From Actinomadura rupiterrae (GTDB lineage: Bacteria > Actinomycetota > Actinomycetes > Streptosporangiales > Streptosporangiaceae): a DNA stretch of 64,000 nucleotides. Shown here one piece after another: positions 41,874 to 51,130 of the stretch (its first letter is position 1; every line of letters begins with the position of its first letter). Both the position numbers and the translations under genes were made by a program. Where the stretch lies: assembly GCF_024172125.1 (NCBI RefSeq), contig NZ_JAMZEA010000008.1:248001-312000 (forward strand), written 5' to 3'. The notes beneath the pieces were generated by a model. That model was not told the origin of the DNA and did no database searches. It saw only the letters and a list, made by a program, of their open reading frames with translations.

Positions 41874-42347
41874 TCATTCGACGTCTTCGGCGGGGACGGG
41901 CTCGATGAGGTGTTTGGCACAGCGACACGGCATGCGCGCGAAGATCCGGGCGCCATCGGGATCGTCCGCGCGCGAGGACTGGATAGGCCGCCAGCCGCGG
42001 CCGTCACACGCCGGGCACTCCGGGTCGGGTCCGCGGCCAGGCAGGAGCTCGTCCTCCGCGCTGTCGGCCCCTGGAGGCGGGCCGTCAATGAGCTCGTCGA
42101 GCGCGCCGGACGGGTACCCGTGCGCGATCAGCTCGCACCCGTCATGCCCACTTCGGCCGCAACCGCCGCACGCCGGACAGAACACCGGAAGGAGCAGCAG
42201 CCGGACCTCGCCGGTGACCGGGTCGCGATCCCAATCAGTGGACACGCGCTCGTGCGTGATGCCGAGCCCCCGACACACGGCGCAGGGCACGGCGCCGTCC
42301 AGCTCCGGCGAGGGAAACACCGCCTGGCAGTAGTTCACGTCGTTCAT
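41874..42347 (-). CDS. CxxC-rich small protein, possible relic of an older element
   Basis: 157 residues from ATG 42347 with GGAGAGG upstream. Several DnaJ-type zinc-knuckle motifs: CAVCRGLG, CPACGGCGR, CPACDGRGW and a terminal CRCAKH. No membrane segment. Lies just outside attR and, with the degenerate arm doublet before it, may remain from an earlier insertion at the same tRNA. Function unknown. Confidence 0.65.
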   Translation of the reverse strand: MNDVNYCQAVFPSPELDGAVPCAVCRGLGITHERVSTDWDRDPVTGEVRLLLLPVFCPACGGCGRSGHDGCELIAHGYPSGALDELIDGPPPGADSAEDELLPGRGPDPECPACDGRGWRPIQSSRADDPDGARIFARMPCRCAKHLIEPVPAEDVE

Positions 42348-42669
42348 GCCTCTCCGCCGACTCAAGTCGTTCACAGGACGTGCCACAAGCAATGGCAACG
42401 ATCATTGCCCGTCGAGCTTGATGAGACCGAGCAAAGCCCGCAAGCCCCTTCGGCCATCTCCCGGGCCCAGCAGCTCGTTCGACGTCCGGCCCCACCTCCA
42501 GCGTTCAAGCGACATAGGGCCTTCATGGGCGGATTTTGCTGCTGCACTGCGCGGTGGTTCGGCGAACATTGGCTGCTCAGGGGCTCTACCCAAGGGGTTG
42601 GGAGTGGGGCATGATCCGTCGACCGGCCTCTGCCCGCCCGGCCGGCCCCTCGGCCTCCCTGGAGGAGCC

Positions 42670-43716
42670 TTGTTCCGTCCCTACCGTGCGCCTCGTCTCG
42701 TGCTGTCCGCTGGTGTCGCGATCGCCGCCGTGTCCGGGCTCGCCGCCGCGCCCGCCGCCGCGGCGGCGCCTGGAACCGGTACCGGTCAGGTGTTCATGGT
42801 CAATCCCGTCCAGTCCTCGGGGAACGAGGACCTGGCGGACGGCAAGGACGCCGCGTCGGCCGTCCCCATCTCCGCGTACGCCAAGGTCGCGTTGAGGAAC
42901 CTGGACGGCAGCGGTTACCTGTCCGGTCGCTGGGCGGCCGTCCGCTCGGAGACCGGCGCGCCCGCGTACTCGACGACCGGTGACTTCCGCTACACGCGGG
43001 ACGTCGACCAGTTCGAGCAGGTCATGGCGTACTTCTGGGTCAACGAGGCCCAGGAGTACCTGCAGAGCCTCGGCTTCGGGTCCGAGCTGCCCGGCGCCAA
43101 CGACAAGCAGCAGAACGTCCGGATCAACCAGTGGGGAGCGGACAACTCGTTCTTCACCGACAAGAAGCACGAGATCCGCTTCGGCAAGGGCGGTGTGGAC
43201 GACGCGGAGGACGGCGAGGTGATCGTCCACGAGTACGGGCACGCCGTGCACGAGGCCCAGGTGCCCGGGTTCGGCAGCTCGGAGGAGGCCGGCGCGATCG
43301 GCGAGGCCTGGGGCGACTACCTGGGCGTCGAGGTCGGCCTGGCCGCGGACGCGCGGTACGGCTGGCCGCGGCTGACGCCCGAGGCCTGCGTGGGCGACTG
43401 GGACTCGACGTCCTACACCACGACCGTGCCGCACTGCCTGCGCCGCCTCGACACGGGCAAGGTGTACGGGGACAAGGTGGGCGAGGTCCACGCGGACGGC
43501 GAGATCTGGTCGAACGCGCTGTGGGACATCCGCAAGGCCCTCGGCGCCCGCACCGCCGACCGCATCATCGTCAACGCCCAGTTCTCGTTCGCCCCCGACA
43601 CCAGCTTCAGCGCCGCCGCCAAGACGACGGTGGCCACGGCCCGCGCCATGTACGGCGACCAGGCCGCGGAAACCGTCCGCCAAGCCTTCGCCGCCCGGCA
43701 GATCCCCGGCCTCTGA
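42670..43716 (+). CDS. secreted gluzincin-type zinc metallopeptidase
   Basis: 348 residues from a TTG start with GGAGGAG directly upstream. Signal peptide (APRLVLSAGVAIAAVSGLAAAPAAA). Zinc motif HEYGH at His187-His191 and a downstream Glu212 in EAWGDYLG fit the HExxH...E arrangement of fungalysin/thermolysin-like (M36/M4) enzymes. No separate FTP propeptide is seen, so it is shorter than classical fungalysins. Extracellular protein degradation is the likely role. Followed by a terminator. Confidence 0.82.
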   Translation: MFRPYRAPRLVLSAGVAIAAVSGLAAAPAAAAAPGTGTGQVFMVNPVQSSGNEDLADGKDAASAVPISAYAKVALRNLDGSGYLSGRWAAVRSETGAPAYSTTGDFRYTRDVDQFEQVMAYFWVNEAQEYLQSLGFGSELPGANDKQQNVRINQWGADNSFFTDKKHEIRFGKGGVDDAEDGEVIVHEYGHAVHEAQVPGFGSSEEAGAIGEAWGDYLGVEVGLAADARYGWPRLTPEACVGDWDSTSYTTTVPHCLRRLDTGKVYGDKVGEVHADGEIWSNALWDIRKALGARTADRIIVNAQFSFAPDTSFSAAAKTTVATARAMYGDQAAETVRQAFAARQIPGL

Positions 43717-43727
43717 CCCTGACCTGA

Positions 43728-43759
43728 CTGAGGGCGGCGCTCCCGAGCGCCGCCCTCAG
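43728..43759 (+). terminator. hairpin terminator after the metallopeptidase gene
   Basis: Perfect 14-bp stem CTGAGGGCGGCGCT with loop CCCG, 11 bases after the stop. Confidence 0.8.
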
Positions 43760-43790
43760 CGCTTTCCTACGCAGGCCCGGCCAGGAGGCG

Positions 43791-43802
43791 CTTGTATACA
43801 AG
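43791..43802. promoter_or_regulatory. palindromic operator CTTGTATACAAG
   Basis: A perfect 12-base palindrome in an A+T-rich patch, followed by TATATT (43806-43811), a probable -10 box. FCD-type GntR proteins bind TNGTNNNACNA-like palindromes, so this is a likely target of the regulator encoded at 45174. Confidence 0.6.
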
Positions 43803-43850
43803 TCGTATATTCTGGGGATGCAAGGTTGCCGGGAGGAAGGTTCGGCGGGC

Positions 43851-45107
43851 ATGTCCGGGAGTGGGGAGCGGCGGAGCGGCGCGTTCGGGTGGCGGGTGGT
43901 TGCTGCGGGGATGTTCTGCTGTGGGTGGGCCGGGAACCAGTTCACGCCGCTGCTGGTGATGTACCGGCGGGTTGGCGGGTATTCGCCGCTCACTGTGGAC
44001 GCGATGCTCGGCGCCTATGTGCTCGGCCTGGTTCCGGGGCTCCTGATAGGTGGGCCGGCTTCCGACCGGTACGGGCGTAGGCCGCTGATGCTCGGTGGGA
44101 CGGCCCTGTCGGCGGTTGCCTGCGCTGTGCTCGCGGCCGGTCCGCTAGGAGTGGGGCCGATTTTCCTAGGCAGGATGTTGACCGGCGTTGCCGTCGGCGT
44201 CGCGATGGCCGTCGGGACGAGTTGGGTAAAGGAACTCTCCGGCGCGCCCTTCGAGCCGGACGCGTCGCCTGGTGCGGGGGCGAGACGTGCTTCGCTGGCG
44301 CTGACGGCCGGGTTCGCCATGGGGGCCGGTGTGGCGGGGGCGTTGGCGCAGTGGGCTCCGGCGCCCATGGTGCTTCCCTATCTGCCGCCTATTGTGCTGT
44401 CCCTCTCGGTGGTGGCGCTGTTGCCTCGGGTTCCGCAGCTTCCTCCTGGACGAATCGAAGGACCGCTTTGGCGGGACCTGCGCGTCCCTACGGCAGGGCA
44501 TCGGCGCTTCGTCCGGGTGGTTTTGCCTACGGCGCCCTGGATTTTCGGGGCGGCCGGGATCGCCTACGCCATCACGCCTCAGCTGGAGGCCGATCGTATG
44601 GGCGACTGGCAGCTTGTGTATGCGACCGCACTGACCGTCCTCACGCTTGGGACGGGTGTCGCCGTGCAGCCCATCGCCAAGCGACTTGACTCGGTCTCGA
44701 CCGCGCGGGGCGCGATGGCCGCGCTGGGGCTCGTCGCGTTGGGGACGCTCATGTGCGCGTTGAACGCTGGGCCTCGTTCGCCGTGGGCTGGGCTGGCAGT
44801 GGCGATCGTGCTGGGAGCGGGCTACAGCATCGGGCTCGTTAGCGGACTCCTGGAAATCCAGCGCATCGCTACAGGACGGGACCTCGCGGGGCTTACAGGC
44901 GTGTTCTATGCCCTGTCCTACGTGGGGTTCTTGCTTCCGGCGACGCTCGCGCTCCTGTCGGACGCCGTCTCCTACAGCGTCCTTCTCTTCCTGGTGGCGG
45001 TTGTCGTGCTCGTTTGCCTGGGCGTGGTGGCCACCAACTCGCGCCGCCACCTTCCCCAACGCTCAGGCGCGAGGCATGCCGCGCTCCGCGCGGACGTGCA
45101 GGCGTGA
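43851..45107 (+). CDS. MFS transporter
   Basis: 418 residues with about 12 membrane segments and the major-facilitator motif A in the 2-3 loop (GGPASDRYGRRPLML), plus GRMLTGVAVGVAMAVGT. Substrate unknown; a drug or metabolite exporter is the usual default. ATG 43851 is chosen for its GGAGGAAGG site; ATG 43818 lies only 7 bases past the presumed -10 box. Followed by the FCD GntR gene 66 bases on, which likely controls it through the palindrome upstream. Confidence 0.85.
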   Translation: MSGSGERRSGAFGWRVVAAGMFCCGWAGNQFTPLLVMYRRVGGYSPLTVDAMLGAYVLGLVPGLLIGGPASDRYGRRPLMLGGTALSAVACAVLAAGPLGVGPIFLGRMLTGVAVGVAMAVGTSWVKELSGAPFEPDASPGAGARRASLALTAGFAMGAGVAGALAQWAPAPMVLPYLPPIVLSLSVVALLPRVPQLPPGRIEGPLWRDLRVPTAGHRRFVRVVLPTAPWIFGAAGIAYAITPQLEADRMGDWQLVYATALTVLTLGTGVAVQPIAKRLDSVSTARGAMAALGLVALGTLMCALNAGPRSPWAGLAVAIVLGAGYSIGLVSGLLEIQRIATGRDLAGLTGVFYALSYVGFLLPATLALLSDAVSYSVLLFLVAVVVLVCLGVVATNSRRHLPQRSGARHAALRADVQA

Positions 45108-45173
45108 GTGGAACGGACACCGGCCTAGGGCTCGGGCACTGATGCCGAACGCGATCTGCGGGACGATGACGAC

Positions 45174-45839
45174 ATGACCTTGCGCACTCCCGCCGCCGAA
45201 CGCGCGTACTCGCACGTGAGGCGGAGCCTTCTGGACGGCACGCATCCCGGTGGCACGCTGCTGTCCGAGGCGGCGCTGGCCGAGCAACTGGACATTTCCA
45301 GGACGCCCGTACGGGAGGCATTGCATCGGCTGGAAGCGGAGGGTTTCCTACGGCTCTACCCCAAGCGCGGGTGGCTGGTCGTCCCGGTGACATTGACCGA
45401 GGGCCGGGAGACGATGGAGGCCCGGCTTCTACTGGAGCTCTACGCGCTGGACCGTGTCGCGGCCATGGGCCTAGAGAAGCTGCGCGAACTAGGCCGTGCC
45501 CTGGCGCCGGACGCCGATCCGAGCCGTCCGGTACGGGACGACGATTTCGTGGACATGGGGGCGTCCTTCCATAACCGGCTGCTCGCCGCGGCCGGGAACT
45601 CCGTCGTCCAGGACATGTACGCACGCCTGTGGAACCAGCAGCTTCGGCTTACGGCAGGCTCCGTAGCCGATCCCGACAATGCGGCCGAGGACGTCGAGGA
45701 GCATGGCCAGATCGCTGCCGCCATGCGGGACGGCGACGCCGCACGGGCTCGGCGGTTGCTCCAAGAACACGCGGGGGGAATCCTGCGCCGGCTGGGCCTC
45801 GGCGGGCACGACATCCGGCTGCCACCTCCGGCGAACTGA
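45174..45839 (+). CDS. GntR-family regulator, FCD type
   Basis: 221 residues. Winged helix (AYSHVRRSLLDGTHPGGTLLSEAALAEQLDISRTPVREALHRLEAEGFLRLYPKRGWLV) and an all-helical FCD domain with metal-ligand-like residues (DMGASFHNRLLAAAGN, ...EHGQIAAAMRDGD...). Same direction as the MFS gene; together they look like a self-regulated export unit. Effector unknown. Confidence 0.88.
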   Translation: MTLRTPAAERAYSHVRRSLLDGTHPGGTLLSEAALAEQLDISRTPVREALHRLEAEGFLRLYPKRGWLVVPVTLTEGRETMEARLLLELYALDRVAAMGLEKLRELGRALAPDADPSRPVRDDDFVDMGASFHNRLLAAAGNSVVQDMYARLWNQQLRLTAGSVADPDNAAEDVEEHGQIAAAMRDGDAARARRLLQEHAGGILRRLGLGGHDIRLPPPAN

Positions 45840-45982
45840 CCGCCGCGGCTACTTTTTCGCAGGTCAACCGGCCTGGCAGGGAAGTTATCCACAACTCGGC
45901 GCTGAGGACGCGGCGGTGGGGCGTCCATGCCACCCTGGGGTGAGCGCCCTCGACCGCGGGGGCACCGGGGAGATGGATCGGG

Positions 45983-46867
45983 ATGGACTTCAGAGACGAC
46001 GCCGACCTCGACGCCTCGCAGGTGGAGGACGCGCGCGGCGGGGGCGGCGGCATGCCCGGCGGCATGATCATCGGCGGCGGCGCCGTGGGTGTCGTCGTGA
46101 CCATCGTCGCGCTGGTGTTCGGCCTCGACCTGACCGGCGGTTCGGGGACCGGATCGCACGCGCCCGGCGGGCAGGGCCGGATCGGCTCGGGCACGAACCT
46201 GGCGGCCAAGTGCCGCACGGGCGCGGACGCCGACCAGTCCGACGACTGCCGCATCGTCGGCACCGTCAACAGCGTCCAGAAGTACTGGTCGCAGGAGTTC
46301 GCCGACCAGGGCCGCCGCTACTCCCCGGCCAAGACGCGGCTGTTCAGCGGCGCCACCCAGACCGGATGCGGCTACGCCACCTCGCAGGTCGGCCCGTTCT
46401 ACTGCCCCGCCGACCACCGCGTCTACCTCGACCTGTCCTTCTTCGACGAGCTCCAGCGGAACTTCGGCGCGAAGGGAGGCCCGTTCGCGCAGGCGTACGT
46501 GGTCGGCCACGAGTACGGCCACCACATCCAGAACCTGCTCGGCACGATGAACAAGGTGAAGGCGAACGCGAAGGGCGCGACGAGCGGCTCCGTCCGCCTC
46601 GAACTCCAGGCCGACTGCTACGCGGGCACATGGGCGAAGCACGCCATGTCCACCGGCTTCCTGACCCAGCTCACCAGCAACGACATCGACCAGGCCCTGG
46701 ACGCCGCCGGCGCCGTCGGCGACGACCGCATCCAGAAGCGCGCGCAGGGCCGCGTCAACCCCGAGGGCTTCACCCACGGCACCTCGGCCCAGCGCCAGAA
46801 ATGGTTCACGACCGGCTACCAGACAGGAGACCCCAGCCGATGCGACACCTTCTCCGGCTCCCTCTAA
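45983..46867 (+). CDS. neutral zinc metallopeptidase (PF04228 type)
   Basis: 294 residues: Asp/Gly-rich N-terminus, one membrane segment (MIIGGGAVGVVVTIVALVFGL), then the YpfJ/KPN_02809-like domain with zinc motif HEYGHH at His176-His180 and later LELQADCYAGTWA, which brings the third ligand. Membrane-anchored protease with the catalytic part outside. Cellular target unknown. Confidence 0.9.
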   Translation: MDFRDDADLDASQVEDARGGGGGMPGGMIIGGGAVGVVVTIVALVFGLDLTGGSGTGSHAPGGQGRIGSGTNLAAKCRTGADADQSDDCRIVGTVNSVQKYWSQEFADQGRRYSPAKTRLFSGATQTGCGYATSQVGPFYCPADHRVYLDLSFFDELQRNFGAKGGPFAQAYVVGHEYGHHIQNLLGTMNKVKANAKGATSGSVRLELQADCYAGTWAKHAMSTGFLTQLTSNDIDQALDAAGAVGDDRIQKRAQGRVNPEGFTHGTSAQRQKWFTTGYQTGDPSRCDTFSGSL

Positions 46868-47049
46868 CCCGTCCCCGAACCCCCTAGGACGCCCATGCCC
46901 ACGACACAGCACGCCCACCACCTGCCTTCGGCACCCAAGTCGGCCCAGGTCATCCCTGCCTGCCTGAAGCGCCGCCGCCGATCCGACACTCCCCGAGCGT
47001 GGACGGCGCTCACACCGTCCACGGCCCCCGAGACCGTAAACTCGAAACC

Positions 47050-47367
47050 GTGATCTTCAAGGCGGTCGGCGACGGAAAGCCCTATCCGGAGCACGGCCTG
47101 TCCTCCAGGGACTGGGCCAAGATCCCGCCGCGCCAGGTCCGGCTCGACCAGCTGATCAGCACCAAGCGGGAGCTCGACCTGCAGTCCCTGCTGGCCAAGG
47201 ACTCCACCTTCTACGGCGACCTGTTCCCCCACGTCGTCCAGTGGAAGGGCGAGCTCTACCTGGAGGACGGCCTGCACCGAGCCCTCCGCGCCGCCCTGCA
47301 ACAACGCCTCGTCCTACACGCCCGAATCCTCGACCTAGACGTCGTAGACCTAGGCCCCACCCCCTAA
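47050..47367 (+). CDS. conserved actinobacterial protein, ParB-like fold suspected
   Basis: 105 residues from GTG 47050; a TAAACT -10-like box lies 9 bases before it, so the message may be leaderless. Pattern PRQVRLDQLISTKRELDLQSLLAKDSTFYGDLFPHVVQWKGELYLEDGLHRALRAAL resembles a small ParB/sulfiredoxin-like domain with a LEDGLHR box, widely found in actinobacteria. Biochemical function not known to me. Confidence 0.75.
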   Translation: MIFKAVGDGKPYPEHGLSSRDWAKIPPRQVRLDQLISTKRELDLQSLLAKDSTFYGDLFPHVVQWKGELYLEDGLHRALRAALQQRLVLHARILDLDVVDLGPTP

Positions 47368-47958
47368 CCACCCCACCCTCGACGCGCACCCGGTGCCCCA
47401 GCCCAGGCACCACCCCAGACGCAGCGCAGCAATGCCAGCACGCACGCCCAGCACCGAACACGACCCGCGCCCATCCCGCTGGCATTCGAGATGTGCACCC
47501 GCTCCGTCGCCTCGCTGCGCACGTGCGACCCGCTCTTCACGGGACGCGCCGACCTTCACGCGCGCGCATTGCCTCCGGCTCGGGTCGGGCGTCTCCCCGA
47601 TCCAGCGCGGACGCAGTGCGGGCGCTATGTGGACGCAGCGGGGCCGTGCCAGCGCGTGCCTGGCGCTGGGCTCGGTCTGCGCGCATCCTGCTGGTGTTTG
47701 GCACGCGGGCGCGTCATTCCGTCGCCGCACCCGCACGTGACGTCCGGCTCACAGGGTTTGGCTCGGGCGGCGCGGCGTCTCAGCTCGGGCGCGTGTACAG
47801 GCTTGGGTCGGCGCGCATCAGTCCGGTCTCGACATGCGGGGGGTGACTGAGTTCTCATGCGTGCGCATCGGGCCCTTTCGTCTCGTCTGCGGTGTGGCGG
47901 GCTCGGTGCGCGTGTTGGGGTGGGTTTGGCGCTTCGCGGTCCGGGGTTGGCCTGCTGG
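47368..47958. other. 590-bp stretch without a recognisable gene
   Basis: C-rich on the plus strand to about 47480, then G+C-rich unstructured sequence. Open frames on both strands have no ribosome sites and give Arg/Ala/Pro-rich translations. It contains the downstream region of the CynX-like transporter gene. Nothing else seen. Confidence 0.5.
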
Positions 47959-49263
47959 TCAGCGGGTGGGGGCGGGTTCTTGGAGGGGGATCAGGGACTC
48001 GGACTCGATCAGTTGCTCAAGTTCGGATTCGGGGGTGGTGCTGGGGCGGACGTAGCCGGGCCTGGACGCGAGGACGCCGAGGATCACCTCGGGGACGATC
48101 AGGACGAACAGCAGGCCGAGGGAGATCGTCCAGCCGCCGGTCAGGTCGTGCAGGAGGCCGACCGCCAGCGGTCCGGCACCGGCGAGGAGGTAGCCCGCGG
48201 TCTGCGCCATGCCGGAGAGCCGGGCGGCGATCATCGGGCTCGGGGAACGCAGGTTGAGCAGGGTGAACGCCAGCGGGAAGGCGCTGCCCGTGCCGAGGCC
48301 GAGGAAGACCACCCAGAGCCAGCCGGCGGACGGGGCGACGATCAGCCCGCCGATGCCGAGGACCATCACTGCGGCCATACCGATCACCAGGGCGCTCTGG
48401 TGGCGCATCCGGGCGGCGGCGACCGGGGTCGCGAAACCCAGCGGAATACCGATCAGCATCATCATCGAGACCATCACGCCCGCCTCGCCCGCGGCGAACC
48501 CGTGGTCGCGCATGATCTGCGGCAGCCACGACATCAGGACGTAGAACATCAGCGACGCCAGGCCCATGAACCCTGCGACGTACCAGGCCAGCGGCGAGCG
48601 GAGGAGCGTGCCTTCGGCCGCTGGACGGGTCGCCGGGGTGCGCTCGCCGGTGTCGGCGGAGAGGTGCCGTTCGCGGCGTGCGCGCAGCGCCAGCGGGCTC
48701 CACACCAGCGCGGCGATCAAGGACGGGACAGCCCAGACCGCGAGCGCCAGCCGCCAGCCGCCTGTGTCGTCCAGCGGGACGGCCAGGCCGGCGGCGATCG
48801 CGCCGCTGCCCGCCATCAGCATCATGGCCAGACCGGTGAGCGAGCCCACCTTGCGCGGGAACGCGCGCTTGATCACCGCGGGCATCAGCACGTTGCCCAT
48901 CGCGATGCCCGCGCCCGCGAGCACCGTCCCGCCGAACAGCGTGACCTGCGCCGGGACGACGCGCAGCACGATCCCGGCCGTGATCAGGACGAGCGCGACC
49001 GCGATCGCGGCCTCCGCGCCGATCCGCCGAGCGAGCACCGGGGCGATCGAGGCGAACACCCCGAGGCACAGCACGGGCAGCGTGGTCAGCATGCTGACCT
49101 CGACGCCGCTCAGCTTCAGCGAATCCTGCAGGTCGCCGAGCACGGGAGCGACGCCGGTGATCGCGGCGCGCAGGTTCACGGTCAGCAGGACGAGCCCGGC
49201 GAGGGTCCAGAGCGCCGTCAAGCGCGAGACGCCGGGTGCGGTGGTGGGTGCGGTGCTAGTCAT
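47959..49263 (-). CDS. CynX/NimT-like MFS transporter
   Basis: 434 residues, ATG 49263 with GAAGGAT upstream. About 12 membrane segments; the N-terminal part (LVLLTVNLRAAITGVAPVLGDLQDSLKLSGVEVSMLTTLPVLCLGVFA) is characteristic of the cyanate/2-nitroimidazole transporter group. Uptake or export of a small anion is inferred by family; substrate unknown. C-terminus is acidic. The FadR-type regulator gene lies upstream on the same strand but nearly 800 bases away. Confidence 0.85.
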   Translation of the reverse strand: MTSTAPTTAPGVSRLTALWTLAGLVLLTVNLRAAITGVAPVLGDLQDSLKLSGVEVSMLTTLPVLCLGVFASIAPVLARRIGAEAAIAVALVLITAGIVLRVVPAQVTLFGGTVLAGAGIAMGNVLMPAVIKRAFPRKVGSLTGLAMMLMAGSGAIAAGLAVPLDDTGGWRLALAVWAVPSLIAALVWSPLALRARRERHLSADTGERTPATRPAAEGTLLRSPLAWYVAGFMGLASLMFYVLMSWLPQIMRDHGFAAGEAGVMVSMMMLIGIPLGFATPVAAARMRHQSALVIGMAAVMVLGIGGLIVAPSAGWLWVVFLGLGTGSAFPLAFTLLNLRSPSPMIAARLSGMAQTAGYLLAGAGPLAVGLLHDLTGGWTISLGLLFVLIVPEVILGVLASRPGYVRPSTTPESELEQLIESESLIPLQEPAPTR

Positions 49264-50049
49264 GATCCTTCGGTCCTGGCCGCCGGTTCCGGCGACATCG
49301 TCGTGGTCTCTGGCTATGGGGCATGTGCGCGGCGCCGTTGCCGTCCGTCTCAGGCGATCCCGCGATCGGGACGGCCCGGGCTTGGTCGGAGCGTCGCCCG
49401 CTTTGGCGCGATCGTTCCCGCCGAAAGCGCTGCTCTCGACGTCGCCCGCGCGCACTCACGCTGGTCTCAGACCCACATGGCGGACGCTGATCACAGCGTC
49501 TTCCTCGGGGCGAACGCTGATCCCAGCGCCTTTCCGCTGGTCGCAGCGCCTTCCCGAGGGCGGTGTCGAGCCTTCATGCCTGCCTTCGGTCGGCATCAGG
49601 CTCAGGTGCCTTGGGGGCGGACGCCGGTCTCAGCGACTCCAGGCAGGGACGCTGGCACCGACTCGGCCGAGGTTCCGCAGTCCGTCCCCTTCGGAGCGCG
49701 GAAGCCTGGCTTTAGAGGCGTCCGGATCACGACGGTCCGGCCTGGCTGGCTGGGCGGTCTCGATGTGCTCTGCTGGACGCAGCGGGAGGCGGGCGCCGTG
49801 GGGTGGGTCCGTCCTGCCGGGCTTCGCCGGGCGAGGGTGTCACGTTCGTCCGAGGCTCACGTGGCCGGGGTGGAACGGCTGGGCTGGCTGCTCAGTGACC
49901 TTGGTGGCGTTCCGTCGGGAGGCGCGGCGCTTGGGTGGGGACGCTTCGTTGCGTCCCTCGGCCACGGGGGCCTCGCGGGGTTTGCATCGTTCCAAATCGG
50001 GCGGCGACGCGATCCGGGCGCGGCGGACGTCGTCGTGGTGCCGGACGGG
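49264..50049. other. 786-bp gap with short GCTGATC(A/C)CAGCG-like repeats
   Basis: No gene recognised. At 49470-49560 and again near 49630 a loose repeat occurs (GCTGATCACAGCG, GCTGATCCCAGCG, GCTGGTCGCAGCG). Long plus-strand open frames read through the transporter and regulator genes antisense and have no domain or ribosome site. Confidence 0.45.
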
Positions 50050-50766
50050 TCAGGGGGCGTCGGGGACGGAGCGTTCGACTTCGTCGTCGGCGTTGTGGAC
50101 GTCCGCCTCGTCCATGATCCGGTCGAGGCAGCGGCGCGCGGCGGACGCGGCGGCTTCGCCGTCGCCCGCGGCGATCGCCGACGCGATGGGGTCGTGCGGG
50201 ATGTCGGCGTGCTCGACCAGCGGCCCGGCGGCGCCGATGCTCGCCCGGAGCGCGGCGCTGAAGTCGCGGTACAGCTCGATGAGCATCCGGTTGTGGGTGG
50301 CCTCCACGACGGCGGTGTGGAAGGCGAGGTCCGCTTCGACGAACTCGATGTGCTCGCGGGCGGCCCACGCGGCGTCGCGCAGGACGAGTGCAGCTTCGAT
50401 CGCCGAGATGTCCGCGGGAGTGCGGCGCGCGGCGGCCAGCCGGGCCGCTTCGACCTCCAGGCCGCGGCGGACTTCGAGGATCTCCACGAGTTCGGCCCGC
50501 TCCAGGCGCCGGCGCATGGCTCCGGACATCTCGCTGGTGGCGCGCACGTACGTGCCGTCCCCCTGAAGGCTTTCGAGGATTCCGGCGTGCGTCAGCGCGC
50601 GGACGGCCTCGCGCACGGTGTTCCGGCCCACGCCGAGGCTCTCCGAGAGCGCCGGTTCGGGCGGTATCCGGGCGCCGACCGGCCACGTGCCCGCGACGAT
50701 CTCGCCCTTGAGCTGCTCGATCACCTGCTCGACCAGGGACGAGCGGCGAGCTGTCCGCAGAGTCAC
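50050..50766 (-). CDS. FadR-type GntR regulator (FCD domain)
   Basis: 238 residues from a GTG at 50766, chosen because GAGGAGG lies 4-10 bases upstream; an ATG 22 codons earlier has no site. Winged helix (LVEQVIEQLKGEIVAGTWPVGARIPPEPALSESLGVGRNTVREAVRALTHAGILE) and FCD domain (residues 90-225) with the DLAFHTAVVEATHN metal-site pattern. Could control the CynX-like transporter downstream on the same strand; known relatives couple such pairs. Confidence 0.88.
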   Translation of the reverse strand: MTLRTARRSSLVEQVIEQLKGEIVAGTWPVGARIPPEPALSESLGVGRNTVREAVRALTHAGILESLQGDGTYVRATSEMSGAMRRRLERAELVEILEVRRGLEVEAARLAAARRTPADISAIEAALVLRDAAWAAREHIEFVEADLAFHTAVVEATHNRMLIELYRDFSAALRASIGAAGPLVEHADIPHDPIASAIAAGDGEAAASAARRCLDRIMDEADVHNADDEVERSVPDAP

Positions 50767-51130
50767 GTTCCTCCTCACGACCGTGTCGGGACGGGATCGA
50801 CCTCCGATGAGCCAATCATCCCATGTCTCCATGTTAGGACGTCCCGCCCCGGAGATTCATTCCTTTCCGACGTGTGACGGCTCACCCCAACTGCCAACCT
50901 CGCCCAGCCCGCCTCGCCGTCCTAGAAACCGTGACAGCCGTCCCCCGGCGACGGCGGCACCAAGCTGTGGCGCCCAGATGGCGACCACAACGCCGATCAG
51001 CGGTGGCAGTTGCTCCGGACAGCGTGCGGCGTCACGTCCAGCCTGCCGTGACACCGCGTGTGCCGGCGGCACACCGCGTTCGAGGCGCCGTGTCTGGCCT
51101 GGCGTGGCGCCGCCCGCAGTGGTCGCCTGT
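50767..51130. other. 364-bp intergenic region
   Basis: Holds the promoter of the FadR-type gene (ATCATCCCATGTCTCCATG patch at about 50815-50835 is the least G+C-rich part). No gene seen between it and the cyclodeaminase-family gene. Confidence 0.4.

Noticed and set aside
43818..43850. Earlier ATG for the MFS gene
   Set aside because: It is 7 bases after the likely -10 box; the ATG at 43851 has a strong GGAGGAAGG. Not fully excluded.
47241..47846. Open frames in the gap after 47367
   Set aside because: Low-complexity Arg/Pro translations without start signals.
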